Below are positions 35,770 to 44,511 of a DNA stretch of 64,000 nucleotides, piece by piece. Every line of letters starts with the position of its first letter. The stretch's first letter is position 1. The stretch is from Phycisphaerae bacterium. Lineage in GTDB: Bacteria > Planctomycetota > Phycisphaerae > JAJVII01. The position numbers were made by a program, and so were the translations under genes. A model generated the notes under the pieces. It did not search any database and had not been told where the DNA came from. It saw only the letters and a list, made by a program, of their open reading frames with translations. The DNA lies in NCBI GenBank assembly GCA_022072085.1, contig JAJVII010000050.1, forward strand, positions 1-64,000, given 5' to 3'.

Positions 35770-38634
35770 ATGAGCGACCAGAGCAAGTCGATCATCATCC
35801 AGGGGGCTCGCGAGCACAATCTGGACAACCTCAGCGTGGAGATTCCGCGCGACCTCATGATCGTGCTCACGGGGCTTTCGGGCTCGGGCAAGAGTTCGCT
35901 CGCGTTCGACACCATCTACGCCGAGGGGCAGCGGAAGTACGTCGAGAGCCTGTCTGCCTACGCCCGCCAGTTCCTTGAACAGATGCAGAAGCCCGACGTG
36001 GATCACATCGAGGGGCTGCCCCCGACGATCGCGATCGAGCAGCGCTCCGGCGGGTCCAACCCGCGATCGACCGTTGCGACCACCACCGAAATCTACGACT
36101 ACCTGCGGCTGCTCTTCGCCCGGGCGGGCGAGCCGTTCTGCTACAAGTGCGGCAAGCCGATTCGCCAGCAGACCACCGGCCAGATTGTCGATGCCGTGCT
36201 CGCCCTGCCGCCCGGGACGCGCATCCAGGTCTGCGCCCCGCTGGTCCGCGGGCAGAAGGGGCAGCACCAGCAGGTGCTGGCGCGGATCGGACGCGAGGGC
36301 TTCGTCCGCGTCCGCGTCGACGGCGAAATCCACGACGTCAAGAGCGTGCCCGAGCTGGACAAGAACAAGAGCCACACCATCGAGGCCGTCGTGGACCGGC
36401 TGGTGGTCAAGCCGGAGATTCGCACGCGGCTGGCTGACAGCGTCGAACTCTGCTGCTCGCTGTCGGACGGGTTGGCGCTCGTGCTCTCGCAGGCGGGCGA
36501 CGACGAGCGGGCCGCCTGGAGCGAACAGATTTTCAGCGAGCACTACGCCTGCGTGGACTGCGGGGTGAGCCTGGAAGACCTCGCGCCGCGGATGTTCAGC
36601 TTCAACTCGCCCTACGGCGCCTGCCCCGCGTGCGACGGGCTGGGGACGATCCTGGAGTTCGACCCCGACCTGATCGTACCCGACCCCGAGCGGACGCTGG
36701 CCGACGGGGCCATCGACGCGTGGCGCAAGGGCGGCAAGCGGATGAACATCTTCTACAACCGGATGCTGCGGCAGTTCTGCCGCCACCTGGGCGTGGAGAT
36801 GACGACGCCGTTCAAGCTGCTGCCGGTCAAGGCCCGGCGGATCCTGATGAGCGGCACGGCGGGTCGCGACGAGAAGGAACTCGGCTTCGCGTTCGAGGGC
36901 GTCGTGCCCAACCTGGAGCGGCGCTTCGGCAAGACCGACAGCGAGTACGTCAAGGCCCGGCTGGCCGGCTATCTCAGCGAGCAGCCCTGCGAGAGCTGCC
37001 ACGGCGCCCGGTTGCGCCCGGAGAGCCTGGCGGTGCGGATCAACGGCATCAACATCCACGAGGCGACGCGGATGAGCATCGCCCGGGCCAGCGAGTTCTT
37101 CAGCACGCTCTCGCTGGACGCCGAGCGGGCCGAGATCGCCCGGCAGATCCTCAAGGAGATCACCCAGCGGCTGGGCTTCATGGTGGACGTCGGCGTGGGC
37201 TACCTGACGCTGGACCGAACCAGCGCGACGCTCTCGGGCGGCGAGGCCCAGCGGATTCGCCTGGCCACGCAGATCGGCAGCGGGCTGGTCGGCGTCTGCT
37301 ACGTGCTGGACGAGCCCTCGATCGGACTGCACCACCGCGACAACGCCCGGCTGATCGCGACGCTGCGGCGGCTGGTCGAGATGGGCAACACGGTCCTGGT
37401 CGTCGAGCACGATGCGGACACGATCCTGGCGTCGGACTGGGTGATCGACATGGGCCCCGGCGCCGGGCGGCACGGGGGCAAGATCGTGGCCGAGGGGGCG
37501 CTGGCCGACGTGCTGGCCAACCCGCGGTCGATCACCGCGAAGTACCTCACCGGCCAGTGCCAGATCGAGACGCCCGCGGAGCGCCGGCCGTTCAACCCGA
37601 AGAACTCGATCCAGATTTTCGGCGCCGGCGAGAACAACCTCAAGTCGATCGACGTCGAGGTTCCGCTGGGCGTTTTCGTCTGCGTCAGCGGCGTCTCGGG
37701 CAGCGGCAAGAGCACGCTGATCAACCAGACGCTCCTGCGGGCGCTGAAGCGGCGGCTCTACGGCAGCCGCGGACGCCCGGGCCGATACGAGCGGCTCAGC
37801 GGCGTGAGCAAGATCGACAAGGTGATCGAGATCGACCAGAGCCCGATCGGCCGAACGCCGCGATCCAACCCGGCGACCTACACCGGCGTGTTCGACCTGA
37901 TCCGCAGCGTGTTCGCCAAGACGCGCGAGGCGAAGATACGCGGCTACAAGCCGGGCCGGTTCAGCTTCAACGTCAAGGGCGGGCGATGCGAGAGCTGCCA
38001 GGGGCAGGGCACCAAGAAGATCGAGATGCACTTCCTGCCCGACATCTACGTCACCTGCGCCGAGTGCAAGGGCAGCCGCTACAATCGCGAGACCCTCGAA
38101 ATCCGTTATCGCGGCAAGAACATCGCCGAAGTGCTCGACATGCGGGTCGAGGAGGCGCTGGGCTTCTTCGAGAACTTCCCCAAGATCCGCCAGCTCGTCC
38201 AGACGCTCAACGACGTCGGGCTGGGCTACATGCAGCTCGGCCAGTCGTCCACGACGCTCTCGGGCGGCGAGGCCCAGCGGGTCAAGCTGGCCAGCGAGTT
38301 GGGCAAGACCGCGACCGGCCAGACGCTCTACATCCTCGACGAGCCGACGACCGGACTGCACTTCGCCGACATCCACAACCTGCTCAACGTGCTTAATCGG
38401 CTGGTGAGCATGGGCAACACGGTGGTCGTGATCGAGCACAACCTGGACGTGATCAAGTGCGCCGACTGGATCATCGACCTGGGCCCCGAGGGCGGCGAAG
38501 CCGGCGGGCGCGTCGTCGCCACCGGTACGCCCGAACAGGTGGCCGAGAACCCCGACAGCCACACCGGCCGATTCCTCAAGGCCCATTTGGGCGGACAGAC
38601 CACTTCCGGCCCGCCGGCCAAGGCGGCCAGTTGA
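35770..38634 (+). CDS. uvrA: Excinuclease ABC subunit A
   Basis: 954 residues, close to the family length. Two ABC modules are visible: Walker A motifs GLSGSGKS (about residue 35) and GVSGSGKS (about 640), and two LSGGEAQR signatures (about 488 and 830). Zinc-finger cysteines occur in CYKCGKP, CVDCG, CPACDGLG, CESCHGARL, CESCQGQG and CAECKG. DEPSIGLHHRDN and DEPTTGLHFADI are the Walker B/D-loop segments. UvrA dimers find bulky DNA lesions and load UvrB in nucleotide excision repair. Its stop overlaps the next gene's start. Confidence 0.97.
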   Translation: MSDQSKSIIIQGAREHNLDNLSVEIPRDLMIVLTGLSGSGKSSLAFDTIYAEGQRKYVESLSAYARQFLEQMQKPDVDHIEGLPPTIAIEQRSGGSNPRSTVATTTEIYDYLRLLFARAGEPFCYKCGKPIRQQTTGQIVDAVLALPPGTRIQVCAPLVRGQKGQHQQVLARIGREGFVRVRVDGEIHDVKSVPELDKNKSHTIEAVVDRLVVKPEIRTRLADSVELCCSLSDGLALVLSQAGDDERAAWSEQIFSEHYACVDCGVSLEDLAPRMFSFNSPYGACPACDGLGTILEFDPDLIVPDPERTLADGAIDAWRKGGKRMNIFYNRMLRQFCRHLGVEMTTPFKLLPVKARRILMSGTAGRDEKELGFAFEGVVPNLERRFGKTDSEYVKARLAGYLSEQPCESCHGARLRPESLAVRINGINIHEATRMSIARASEFFSTLSLDAERAEIARQILKEITQRLGFMVDVGVGYLTLDRTSATLSGGEAQRIRLATQIGSGLVGVCYVLDEPSIGLHHRDNARLIATLRRLVEMGNTVLVVEHDADTILASDWVIDMGPGAGRHGGKIVAEGALADVLANPRSITAKYLTGQCQIETPAERRPFNPKNSIQIFGAGENNLKSIDVEVPLGVFVCVSGVSGSGKSTLINQTLLRALKRRLYGSRGRPGRYERLSGVSKIDKVIEIDQSPIGRTPRSNPATYTGVFDLIRSVFAKTREAKIRGYKPGRFSFNVKGGRCESCQGQGTKKIEMHFLPDIYVTCAECKGSRYNRETLEIRYRGKNIAEVLDMRVEEALGFFENFPKIRQLVQTLNDVGLGYMQLGQSSTTLSGGEAQRVKLASELGKTATGQTLYILDEPTTGLHFADIHNLLNVLNRLVSMGNTVVVIEHNLDVIKCADWIIDLGPEGGEAGGRVVATGTPEQVAENPDSHTGRFLKAHLGGQTTSGPPAKAAS

Positions 38635-40226
38635 TCGCGGCACGGCGCCATCTGATATGGGCCGGGTTGATCGCGGCCGTCGCGCTGGCGGCCGGGGCGG
38701 CGCCGCCGCTGGCGTGTGCCCGCTACGGCATCGGCATGACCCCGGACTCCGTCATCTACCTGACCACGGCGGACAGCCTGGCCCACGGGCGCGGGCTGGT
38801 AGACCAGTCGGGCTCGCGGCTCACCATCTGGCCGCCGCTCTATCCGGCCCTCGTGGCCGCCCCGACGGCGCTGGGCATGGATGTCCGATCGGCGGCGGTG
38901 CTGGTCAACGCCCTGCTGGCGGCGCTGCTGACCGGGCTGGGCGGGGCGTGGGCGTGGCAACTGACCGGCCGCGGGGCGATGGGCGCCGTGACGGCGGCAA
39001 TGCTGGCGGTCGCCGACCCGGTCGCGGCGGTGTCGTCGATGGCCTGGAGCGAACTGCCGTTCCTCGTGCTGGTGCTGCTGTTCTGCTGGCAGTGCACGCG
39101 GCTGGCGCAGGTCGACCGGCGGCGCGATCTCAACGTACTGCTGCTGGCGCTGGCAGCCGGGGCGGCCTGCCTGGCGCGATATATCGGCATGACGCTGATC
39201 GCCGCCGGGGCAGTTGCGCTGCTGGTCGATCCGTTGCGGGGGCGGTGGCGGCGGGTCGCGGAGTCCGCCCTGTTCTCTGCGGTCGCGTGCGGCGTGCTGG
39301 CTGCGTGGCTCTGGCTGAACTACCTGGCGACGGGCCACTCCGGCACGCAACGCTGGCCCGGGCACGTGACGCTCGGGGACAACCTCGTCCGCCTGGGCAG
39401 GACGATGGTCGACTGGTTCCTCCCGCTGGGACTGGGCGGATGGATTCCCGGCGCCGCGGCGCTGGTCGTGCTGGGCGGTGGGCTGATCGTGGCCAGCCTG
39501 CCGTTGCTGCGGCGATGGTGGCGGAGCGAGACCGGCCGATCCCGGCGCGCCCCGCTCCCGCCGGCGGCGCCGCTGCTGCTGTTCATCTGGGTCTACCTCG
39601 GGGCGATCCTGCTGGCCGCGTCGCGCTACTACCTCGACCCCCTCGGCGACCGGCTGCTGTGTCCGATCGCTGTTCCGCTGACGATGCTGGTCGTCCTGGG
39701 GCTGGACAGTCTGACTCGTCCCGGGCGGGGCGGCGACGTGCCGCGGCGGTTGGGCGGAGTCCTGGCGTTGATGTTGATGCTCTACCTGGCCGGCGCGACA
39801 CTGGAGCGGAGCGGCGAGGTCCGCAGCCGGCGGGCGAGCGGCGCCGGTGGGTTCAACACGAAACTGTGGCACAGGTCGGCCTCGCTGAACTGGCTGCGCG
39901 ATCATCGCCCCGACGATGGCGACCTCATCAGCAACGGCCCCGACGCGGTCTGGGTGGTCACCGGTCAGACCTGCGACTTCAGCCCGCGGCGCGGGCCCGA
40001 CGGCGGGCTGAGCGCCGATCGGCTGGCCCGGTTCAATCGGCGCTACCAACTTGGCCCGCACTACCTGTTCTGGCTCGACCCGGCCAGGCGGGAGAGCTAT
40101 CTCTGTACGCCCGAGGAACTGGCCAAGTGGTTCGAGGTCACCGAACTGCAATCGCTGGGCGACGGGCGGCTCTACCGCATCGCTCCGCGTTCCACGCCTG
40201 CGCCCAGCACGGCGCCGTCGCCGTAG
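38631..40226 (+). CDS. Polytopic glycosyltransferase-39-like membrane protein
   Basis: 531 residues from TTG 38631, which overlaps the uvrA stop as TTGA, suggesting translational coupling. The N-terminal helix is followed by MTPDSVIYLTTADSLAHGRG, where the aspartate lies in the first periplasmic loop as in GT39/ArnT-like enzymes, and by about ten hydrophobic helices (VNALLAALLTGLGGAW, LPFLVLVLLFCW, LIAAGAVALLVDP, AALVVLGGGLIVASLP). It probably transfers a sugar from a polyprenyl donor to an envelope acceptor. No functional link to uvrA is known. Confidence 0.65.
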   Translation: MIAARRHLIWAGLIAAVALAAGAAPPLACARYGIGMTPDSVIYLTTADSLAHGRGLVDQSGSRLTIWPPLYPALVAAPTALGMDVRSAAVLVNALLAALLTGLGGAWAWQLTGRGAMGAVTAAMLAVADPVAAVSSMAWSELPFLVLVLLFCWQCTRLAQVDRRRDLNVLLLALAAGAACLARYIGMTLIAAGAVALLVDPLRGRWRRVAESALFSAVACGVLAAWLWLNYLATGHSGTQRWPGHVTLGDNLVRLGRTMVDWFLPLGLGGWIPGAAALVVLGGGLIVASLPLLRRWWRSETGRSRRAPLPPAAPLLLFIWVYLGAILLAASRYYLDPLGDRLLCPIAVPLTMLVVLGLDSLTRPGRGGDVPRRLGGVLALMLMLYLAGATLERSGEVRSRRASGAGGFNTKLWHRSASLNWLRDHRPDDGDLISNGPDAVWVVTGQTCDFSPRRGPDGGLSADRLARFNRRYQLGPHYLFWLDPARRESYLCTPEELAKWFEVTELQSLGDGRLYRIAPRSTPAPSTAPSP

Positions 40227-40514
40227 CCCCTATCGGCTGCGCGCGCACAAGACCACCAATTCCGCCGGCCCTGACTGCCAGCAATCAACTGCCGGTGCGC
40301 GATGATGCATCTTGAACGGGGAACATCCGCAGGAGAACGCCCATGCAGCATGAACATCGCAGCCTGGTCACGCCGCGGATGGCGCTGAGGAAGATGGCTT
40401 GATTGGCTGAAGTCCTTACCGCTGGTCAGAATGTCCCCCCGGCCCCCTGCCTGGAGCCGTGCCCGCTCAGCATCTCTGCGCCTCGGCGGCGTAACACATG
40501 GCAATAGGCGCCCT
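40227..40514. other. Intergenic region with a very short ORF and possible repeat relics
   Basis: A 288-base convergent gap. A 19-codon frame at 40343-40402 (MQHEHRSLVTPRMALRKMA) has a good GGAGA site upstream but no recognised relative. CGCTGAGG near 40383 and CTCTGCGCCTCGGCGGCG near 40476 resemble degraded arms of the element at 28829. Confidence 0.35.
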
Positions 40515-41084
40515 TCATCTGCGTCCATCAAAGGCGGCCGCGTATCGTGACGACGGTTGGATCAGGGCCGGCTGGGTCGTCGTCGGGACGCCGCCGGCGC
40601 CCAGGCGTTCGTCCAGCCAGTCCGCGAACGGCGTGCGGTAGTCCCACTGGGCGACCTTGCGCCCGGTGGCGTCGGTGAGCACGGCAAACGGCGTGCCCTC
40701 GCCGCCGTAGCTGAAGAAGAGTTCCCGGTTGGCCGGGTCCGCGTTCACGTCCAGGTCCGCCAGCACGACGCGCCCGCGGGCGACGTTCTCGAACGGCTTG
40801 CTCTCCAGCACGTCGCGCTTCAGTTGTATGCAGGGCGGGCAGTCCACCTGCGAGAAGATCATCAGAACCGGCAGGTTCTTTCGCCCGGCCTCAGCCAGGG
40901 CGGTCTTGCTGTCGGTGGACCAGGGCAGTTCCGATCGGATCGGCCCGCCTCGGCTGCGCATCACCAGCACCACGCCGACCCCGACGACCAGCAGCACGGC
41001 GACCGCGATCAGCCCGCGATCGGGGCGGCCCGGCGGCCGGGACGGCGATGGAAGATTCTCGTTCTGAACGGGCAGGTCAGCCAT
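40515..41084 (-). CDS. Membrane-anchored thioredoxin-fold protein
   Basis: 189 residues from ATG 41084, which has GAGAGA upstream. A single N-terminal helix (LIAVAVLLVVGVGVVLVM) anchors a periplasmic thioredoxin domain with active site VDCPPC in LPVLMIFSQVDCPPCIQLKR, and GGEGTPFAVLTDATGRKVA carrying the cis-Pro. This resembles the C-terminal domain of DsbD or the thioredoxin_7 group. It probably reduces or forms disulfides in exported proteins. The C-terminal tail is low complexity. Confidence 0.75.
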   Translation of the reverse strand: MADLPVQNENLPSPSRPPGRPDRGLIAVAVLLVVGVGVVLVMRSRGGPIRSELPWSTDSKTALAEAGRKNLPVLMIFSQVDCPPCIQLKRDVLESKPFENVARGRVVLADLDVNADPANRELFFSYGGEGTPFAVLTDATGRKVAQWDYRTPFADWLDERLGAGGVPTTTQPALIQPSSRYAAAFDGRR

Positions 41085-41224
41085 AGGGATCTCTCGCGGG
41101 CGCGAATCTCTCATACATCATAGCATCCCCCCGTCGCGGGTTCGACGCGCCGGTTATCGCGGGCCTGGGCGATTGCGATTGCCGGGGGTTGTGCGGCGGC
41201 GGCCGCCGACGTTACAGTGCCCGC

Positions 41225-41884
41225 ATGGACGAATCCTCCAGGCCGCCCCGGTATCTTCGGCCCTATCACTTCGCCGAGCGGGTTCACGGCGCTGACTTCC
41301 GCACGACGTTATGGGCCAGCCGCGAGAGCCAGCGCATTCGCTTCCAGGTGATGGCCGAGACGTTCCCCCTGGCCGGCAAGCGCGTGCTGGACGCCGGCAG
41401 CGGGATGGGCGACTTCCTGGCCTATCTCGAAGAGGTCGGCCAGGCGCCCGCGTCCTACGTGGGCGTCGATGCGCTGGGCCAGGTGGTGGCCGAGGCCCGC
41501 GCCCGGCCGTTCGCCACGCCGGCGCAGTTCGTGCTGGCCGACCTCGTCGAGCAGCCGGAGGTGCTGCGGACCGGCGACCCGCAGGTGATCTGCATCTCGG
41601 GCACGCTGAACACCTACACGCCGCGGCTGTTCTTCAAGGTGCTCGACGCCGCCTGGTCCGCCGCCGGCGAGTGCCTGCTGTTCAACTTCCTGAGCACCTT
41701 CCACGACCCCAAGTTCTCCCCCGGCGGCGACGTGGCCCGCCGCTTCGATCCGCTGGAGGTCCTCCGCCACGGCCTGGCCTTCACGCACCACGTGATCCTC
41801 CGCCACGACTACTACCACGGCCACGATTGCACTATGGCGTGGTTAAAAGAAGGTCAATGGCTAAATGAGAAAAAATCCCCGTGA
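41225..41884 (+). CDS. Class I SAM-dependent methyltransferase with phage-altered 3' end
   Basis: 219 residues from ATG 41225. RVLDAGSGMGDFLAYLEE is the SAM-binding motif I and YVGVDALGQVVAEAR motif II, with VICISGTLNTYT as motif IV. The host-like sequence ends at about HDYYHGHDCTMA; the remaining residues WLKEGQWLNEKKSP are encoded by AT-rich DNA. This suggests integration into the 3' end of the gene, with the phage supplying a substitute C-terminus. The acceptor substrate is unknown. Confidence 0.72.
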   Translation: MDESSRPPRYLRPYHFAERVHGADFRTTLWASRESQRIRFQVMAETFPLAGKRVLDAGSGMGDFLAYLEEVGQAPASYVGVDALGQVVAEARARPFATPAQFVLADLVEQPEVLRTGDPQVICISGTLNTYTPRLFFKVLDAAWSAAGECLLFNFLSTFHDPKFSPGGDVARRFDPLEVLRHGLAFTHHVILRHDYYHGHDCTMAWLKEGQWLNEKKSP

Positions 41885-42149
41885 TTTTCGGCATAATGGC
41901 TCACAGGTTTAACTAGTTTAACACCGTGCCCACCGCCAACCACAGAACGCCGACAGGTCAACCGCCGACAGCATTCAAAACAGGCGATTAGGCATTATCG
42001 GGCAGGTCGCCCCAAGAATCCCCACAGGATGGCGGAGACCTTTGTATTTCCCGTTGCAACCGCTAAGCCCGGTGTTATCATCTACGCCATACCGCAAGAA
42101 TTCTCCAAGACCGGATTGCACAGAGCTTGATATGAGAAAGGAACCAAGA
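41885..42149. other. Phage left-end non-coding region
   Basis: A 265-base AT-rich region between the methyltransferase end and the first phage gene. No convincing gene, tRNA or clear promoter is seen. It may contain integrase or attachment-related sites. Confidence 0.4.
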
Positions 42150-42455
42150 ATGAGCAAGCCGAAACGGAGCAAGGGAACGCACATTGACGGGGAATCTATA
42201 CAGAAGCTCATTACATTTCTTGAAGGCGAAGAGGCGAGAAGCGGGGATCGGCCAACTTGGTTGGAGGTCAATAAGTCATTCCGTGCCGAAAATGATACCG
42301 GCGCAGTTTTGGAAGTTTCCTATTACATGGAAGACGACGGCACGATTAGACCGGACATATCGGCTTCGTTCAGTGATGAGGCTGTGTTCATTCGGCTCTC
42401 TACCCAATCGGTCAAGGCGTTTTCCGAGATAATTAAGGCGTTGCCGCCGCATTGA
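42150..42455 (+). CDS. Small phage protein of unknown function
   Basis: 101 residues from ATG 42150, chosen because AAAGGA lies 7 bases upstream; an in-frame ATG at 42132 is an alternative. The protein starts MSKPKRSKGTHIDGESIQKL and is otherwise acidic with alternating helix and strand (VLEVSYYMEDDGTIRPDIS, QSVKAFSEIIKAL). No family recognised. It is first of three plus-strand genes at the phage left end, opposite to the late operon. Confidence 0.5.
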   Translation: MSKPKRSKGTHIDGESIQKLITFLEGEEARSGDRPTWLEVNKSFRAENDTGAVLEVSYYMEDDGTIRPDISASFSDEAVFIRLSTQSVKAFSEIIKALPPH

Positions 42456-42542
42456 CAAGCGAAACGGACGAACTATTTGACGGGACAAGAGTTCCATGTC
42501 TCAAATCACAATTCTATGCACTCCTAAACCGAAAGGGAAATA

Positions 42543-42956
42543 ATGCCCCGCCGCCCCAACCTCAAGAAAATGGACTTGACCGCACTGCAAACGATGCTCG
42601 CCACCACGCGCAGTCAGGTTGTTGCCATCGAGGATGAGTTGCGTTCCCGCTTGGACGCTCTGCGGGCGCAGCTCGACGGCAGCCCAGCCCCAGCCACGAA
42701 GACAAAGACCAATAAGGCGAGTGCCAAGAAGACCAAGACCCGCAGAACCAATCGCAGCCGCCAGCAACTCGAAGCAGCAGCCAAGCGTATTGCCGACCTA
42801 ATCACGAAGGCGGGGGCGGATGGTGTCAGCGGGGCAGACATCAAAGCCAAGGTCAATGACTTCCCGAACATTCGCGGCGCTCTCGAAAAATATTGCCCCG
42901 ACTTCAAATTCGGCACGAAGGGCCAGAAGACCAAAATGGTCTATATCGCGAAATAG
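42543..42956 (+). CDS. Putative DNA-binding protein with coiled coil and winged-helix-like end
   Basis: 137 residues with AAAGGGA before the ATG. Residues 10-45 form a likely coiled coil (LTALQTMLATTRSQVVAIED), then a Lys/Thr-rich basic linker (TKTKTNKASAKKTKTRR), then a C-terminal domain with ADLITKAGADGVSGADIKAK and NIRGALEKYCPDFKFG, in the style of a small winged helix. The layout recalls H-NS/MucR-like or Lsr2-like silencing proteins but no family motif is certain. Confidence 0.5.
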   Translation: MPRRPNLKKMDLTALQTMLATTRSQVVAIEDELRSRLDALRAQLDGSPAPATKTKTNKASAKKTKTRRTNRSRQQLEAAAKRIADLITKAGADGVSGADIKAKVNDFPNIRGALEKYCPDFKFGTKGQKTKMVYIAK

Positions 42957-43046
42957 CTTCGTCCGTTGGTGAAGCCCGCATGGGCGGACAATCTATCTGT
43001 TTGACGCGCGATGCTGGAGTCATTTGACTTCCAAGTGGGGATCGCT

Positions 43047-44015
43047 ATGAGCAAGAAGAAATACCAGATTTTTGTAAGCTCCACCTTCCAAGACTTGATC
43101 GGCCATCGTCAGGGGGTTTCAAACGCTTTATTGAAAGCGGATCATCTTCCTGTCGGGATGGAAACATTCCCAGCGGACGACAAGGATAGTTGGGAAGTCA
43201 TCAAACGGGTTATTGACGACTCCGACTATTATGTTGTCATCATCGGAGGTCGATACGGCACGACTGACGAAACGGGCATGAGTTATACAGAGCGTGAATA
43301 CGATTACGCAGTATCAAAGAGCATTCCCGTATTGGCATTCATTCACAAGAAACCGGAAGACATTCCATACAAGCATACTGAAGCCGATGAAAGCAAACGC
43401 ATTAAATTAGAAGCGTTCAGGAAGAAGGCTCTTCAACGAGCGTGTCGATACTGGCAAGATGAAAAAGACCTCATGACAGAAGTAATGGCCAGTCTGATGC
43501 AGGTAAGCAGCATGACAGATCGCCCGGGCTGGGTGAGAGGAGACCAAGTAAGAACCGGCGAAGATGCAAGAGTCTTGTCGGAATTGAATCAACAGGTTGC
43601 CTCATTACAGCGGGAAAATGCTGCGCTCCGTCGGCAAACAGGAAAGATTACATCGCCAATCGAACAGTTTATTTCTGGATCACGGCAATGGGCACTTCAA
43701 TGGCTCACTGTGAAGCCTAGAAACCAATACAACTCAAAGGGAATCGTAAGTCTTTTCAAAGAGATTCAAGACGCTGCAATCAAAGCCGCCACAGAAATTG
43801 ATAGGGATGAGGATGCGGCCTTGTATAAGGATTTCGTATCCCTTATAGACCGAACGGCCGACTTAACAGAGGGTGGCGTTGTTAGAAGAGGTATAGGGAG
43901 GCAGCTCGACGATGCGGTGTCGGCGCGTATGAGAATGGCTAATGAGATTGGCGAGGAAATCATCAATGATGTTTTGCACATCTGCGAATACATCAGAGTT
44001 CTGCGCGATGACTAA
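43047..44015 (+). CDS. DUF4062 domain protein, candidate superinfection-defence moron
   Basis: 322 residues from ATG 43047 with GGGGA upstream. Residues about 5-95 form the DUF4062 domain: YQIFVSSTFQDLIGHRQGV, ADDKDSWEVIKRVIDDSDYY, VVIIGGRYGT and SYTEREYDYAVSKSIPVLAF. This fold is related to TIR/SEFIR-like domains and is found at the N-terminus of NTPases linked to immunity. A coiled-coil segment (LSELNQQVASLQRENAALRR) and a helical C-terminal domain follow; no NTPase is fused. It lies on the strand opposite the late operon, at the phage edge, a common position for lysogenic-conversion genes. The defence role is inference. Confidence 0.75.
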   Translation: MSKKKYQIFVSSTFQDLIGHRQGVSNALLKADHLPVGMETFPADDKDSWEVIKRVIDDSDYYVVIIGGRYGTTDETGMSYTEREYDYAVSKSIPVLAFIHKKPEDIPYKHTEADESKRIKLEAFRKKALQRACRYWQDEKDLMTEVMASLMQVSSMTDRPGWVRGDQVRTGEDARVLSELNQQVASLQRENAALRRQTGKITSPIEQFISGSRQWALQWLTVKPRNQYNSKGIVSLFKEIQDAAIKAATEIDRDEDAALYKDFVSLIDRTADLTEGGVVRRGIGRQLDDAVSARMRMANEIGEEIINDVLHICEYIRVLRDD

Positions 44016-44263
44016 TTTCTCTTGTCTAATTTCTTTTCAATCGTATCCAATCTGCGGTCGGTCTCCCTCCGAAAGTCGCGTAGCTCTTGGAGCAACACGG
44101 CATTTGTCTTTTCGGTCTGTATGATTCGCGTCTCCAAGACATCCGCCCGCGCCTCTGCCCCCTGCCAAACCCAGTATGTGAAGCCAGCCAGTGCCAGAGC
44201 AACAGGCAGGCAGATAGACAATAGCCACACGCCAAGGCGAAAATGTTTGTGGTCGCAGGTCAT
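44012..44263 (-). CDS. Small single-span membrane protein with coiled coil (holin- or spanin-like)
   Basis: 83 residues. One helix (LSICLPVALALAGFTYWVW) is followed by a charged coiled coil (IIQTEKTNAVLLQELRDFRR, ETDRRLDTIEKKLDKRN). It is the last gene of the late operon, where lysis genes often lie. The topology fits an inner-membrane spanin or a small holin. Its end overlaps the DUF4062 gene by 4 bases and its ATG overlaps the preceding stop as TAATG. Confidence 0.5.
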   Translation of the reverse strand: MTCDHKHFRLGVWLLSICLPVALALAGFTYWVWQGAEARADVLETRIIQTEKTNAVLLQELRDFRRETDRRLDTIEKKLDKRN

Positions 44264-44502
44264 TAGGCCCCCCGCAGTCGCCTGTATCGTTCCTGTGGCG
44301 AAAGGGTCTTGAGGCCCAGCGCAGCTATTTGGGATTGCACCTGTTCAGCAGTGCCAGATAAGACTGTAAGGGCGTTAGGCCCGCCCGCTGTTTGTCCCTC
44401 TGCGGCAGTCGCCATGATTTCCAAGTTGGCGTTATAGAGGCAAACCATTTCGCCAGCTTCGGGGGAATATACAACCGCATTTCCAATTTGTCTTGTATTC
44501 AT
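44263..44502 (-). CDS. Small phage protein of unknown function
   Basis: 79 residues. MNTRQIGNAVVYSPEAGEMV begins a beta-rich protein ending in GLKTLSPQERYRRLRGA. It lies between a tail-associated gene and the membrane protein gene, coupled by TAATG. No family recognised. Confidence 0.5.
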   Translation of the reverse strand: MNTRQIGNAVVYSPEAGEMVCLYNANLEIMATAAEGQTAGGPNALTVLSGTAEQVQSQIAALGLKTLSPQERYRRLRGA

Positions 44503-44511
44503 GTTTTGTCC

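Noticed and set aside
35635-38643. 1002-codon minus-strand open frame opposite uvrA
   Set aside because: Pure shadow of uvrA, whose motifs are unambiguous.
38328-40151. 607-codon minus-strand open frame opposite the glycosyltransferase gene
   Set aside because: Gln/Arg/Pro-rich low-complexity translation; the plus strand encodes about ten membrane helices.
41780-42150. tRNA gene as phage attachment site
   Set aside because: No cloverleaf-like sequence could be found around the junction.
41975-42271. Minus-strand open frame at the phage left end
   Set aside because: It overlaps the plus-strand gene at 42150, which has a ribosome binding site, and has no recognisable features.
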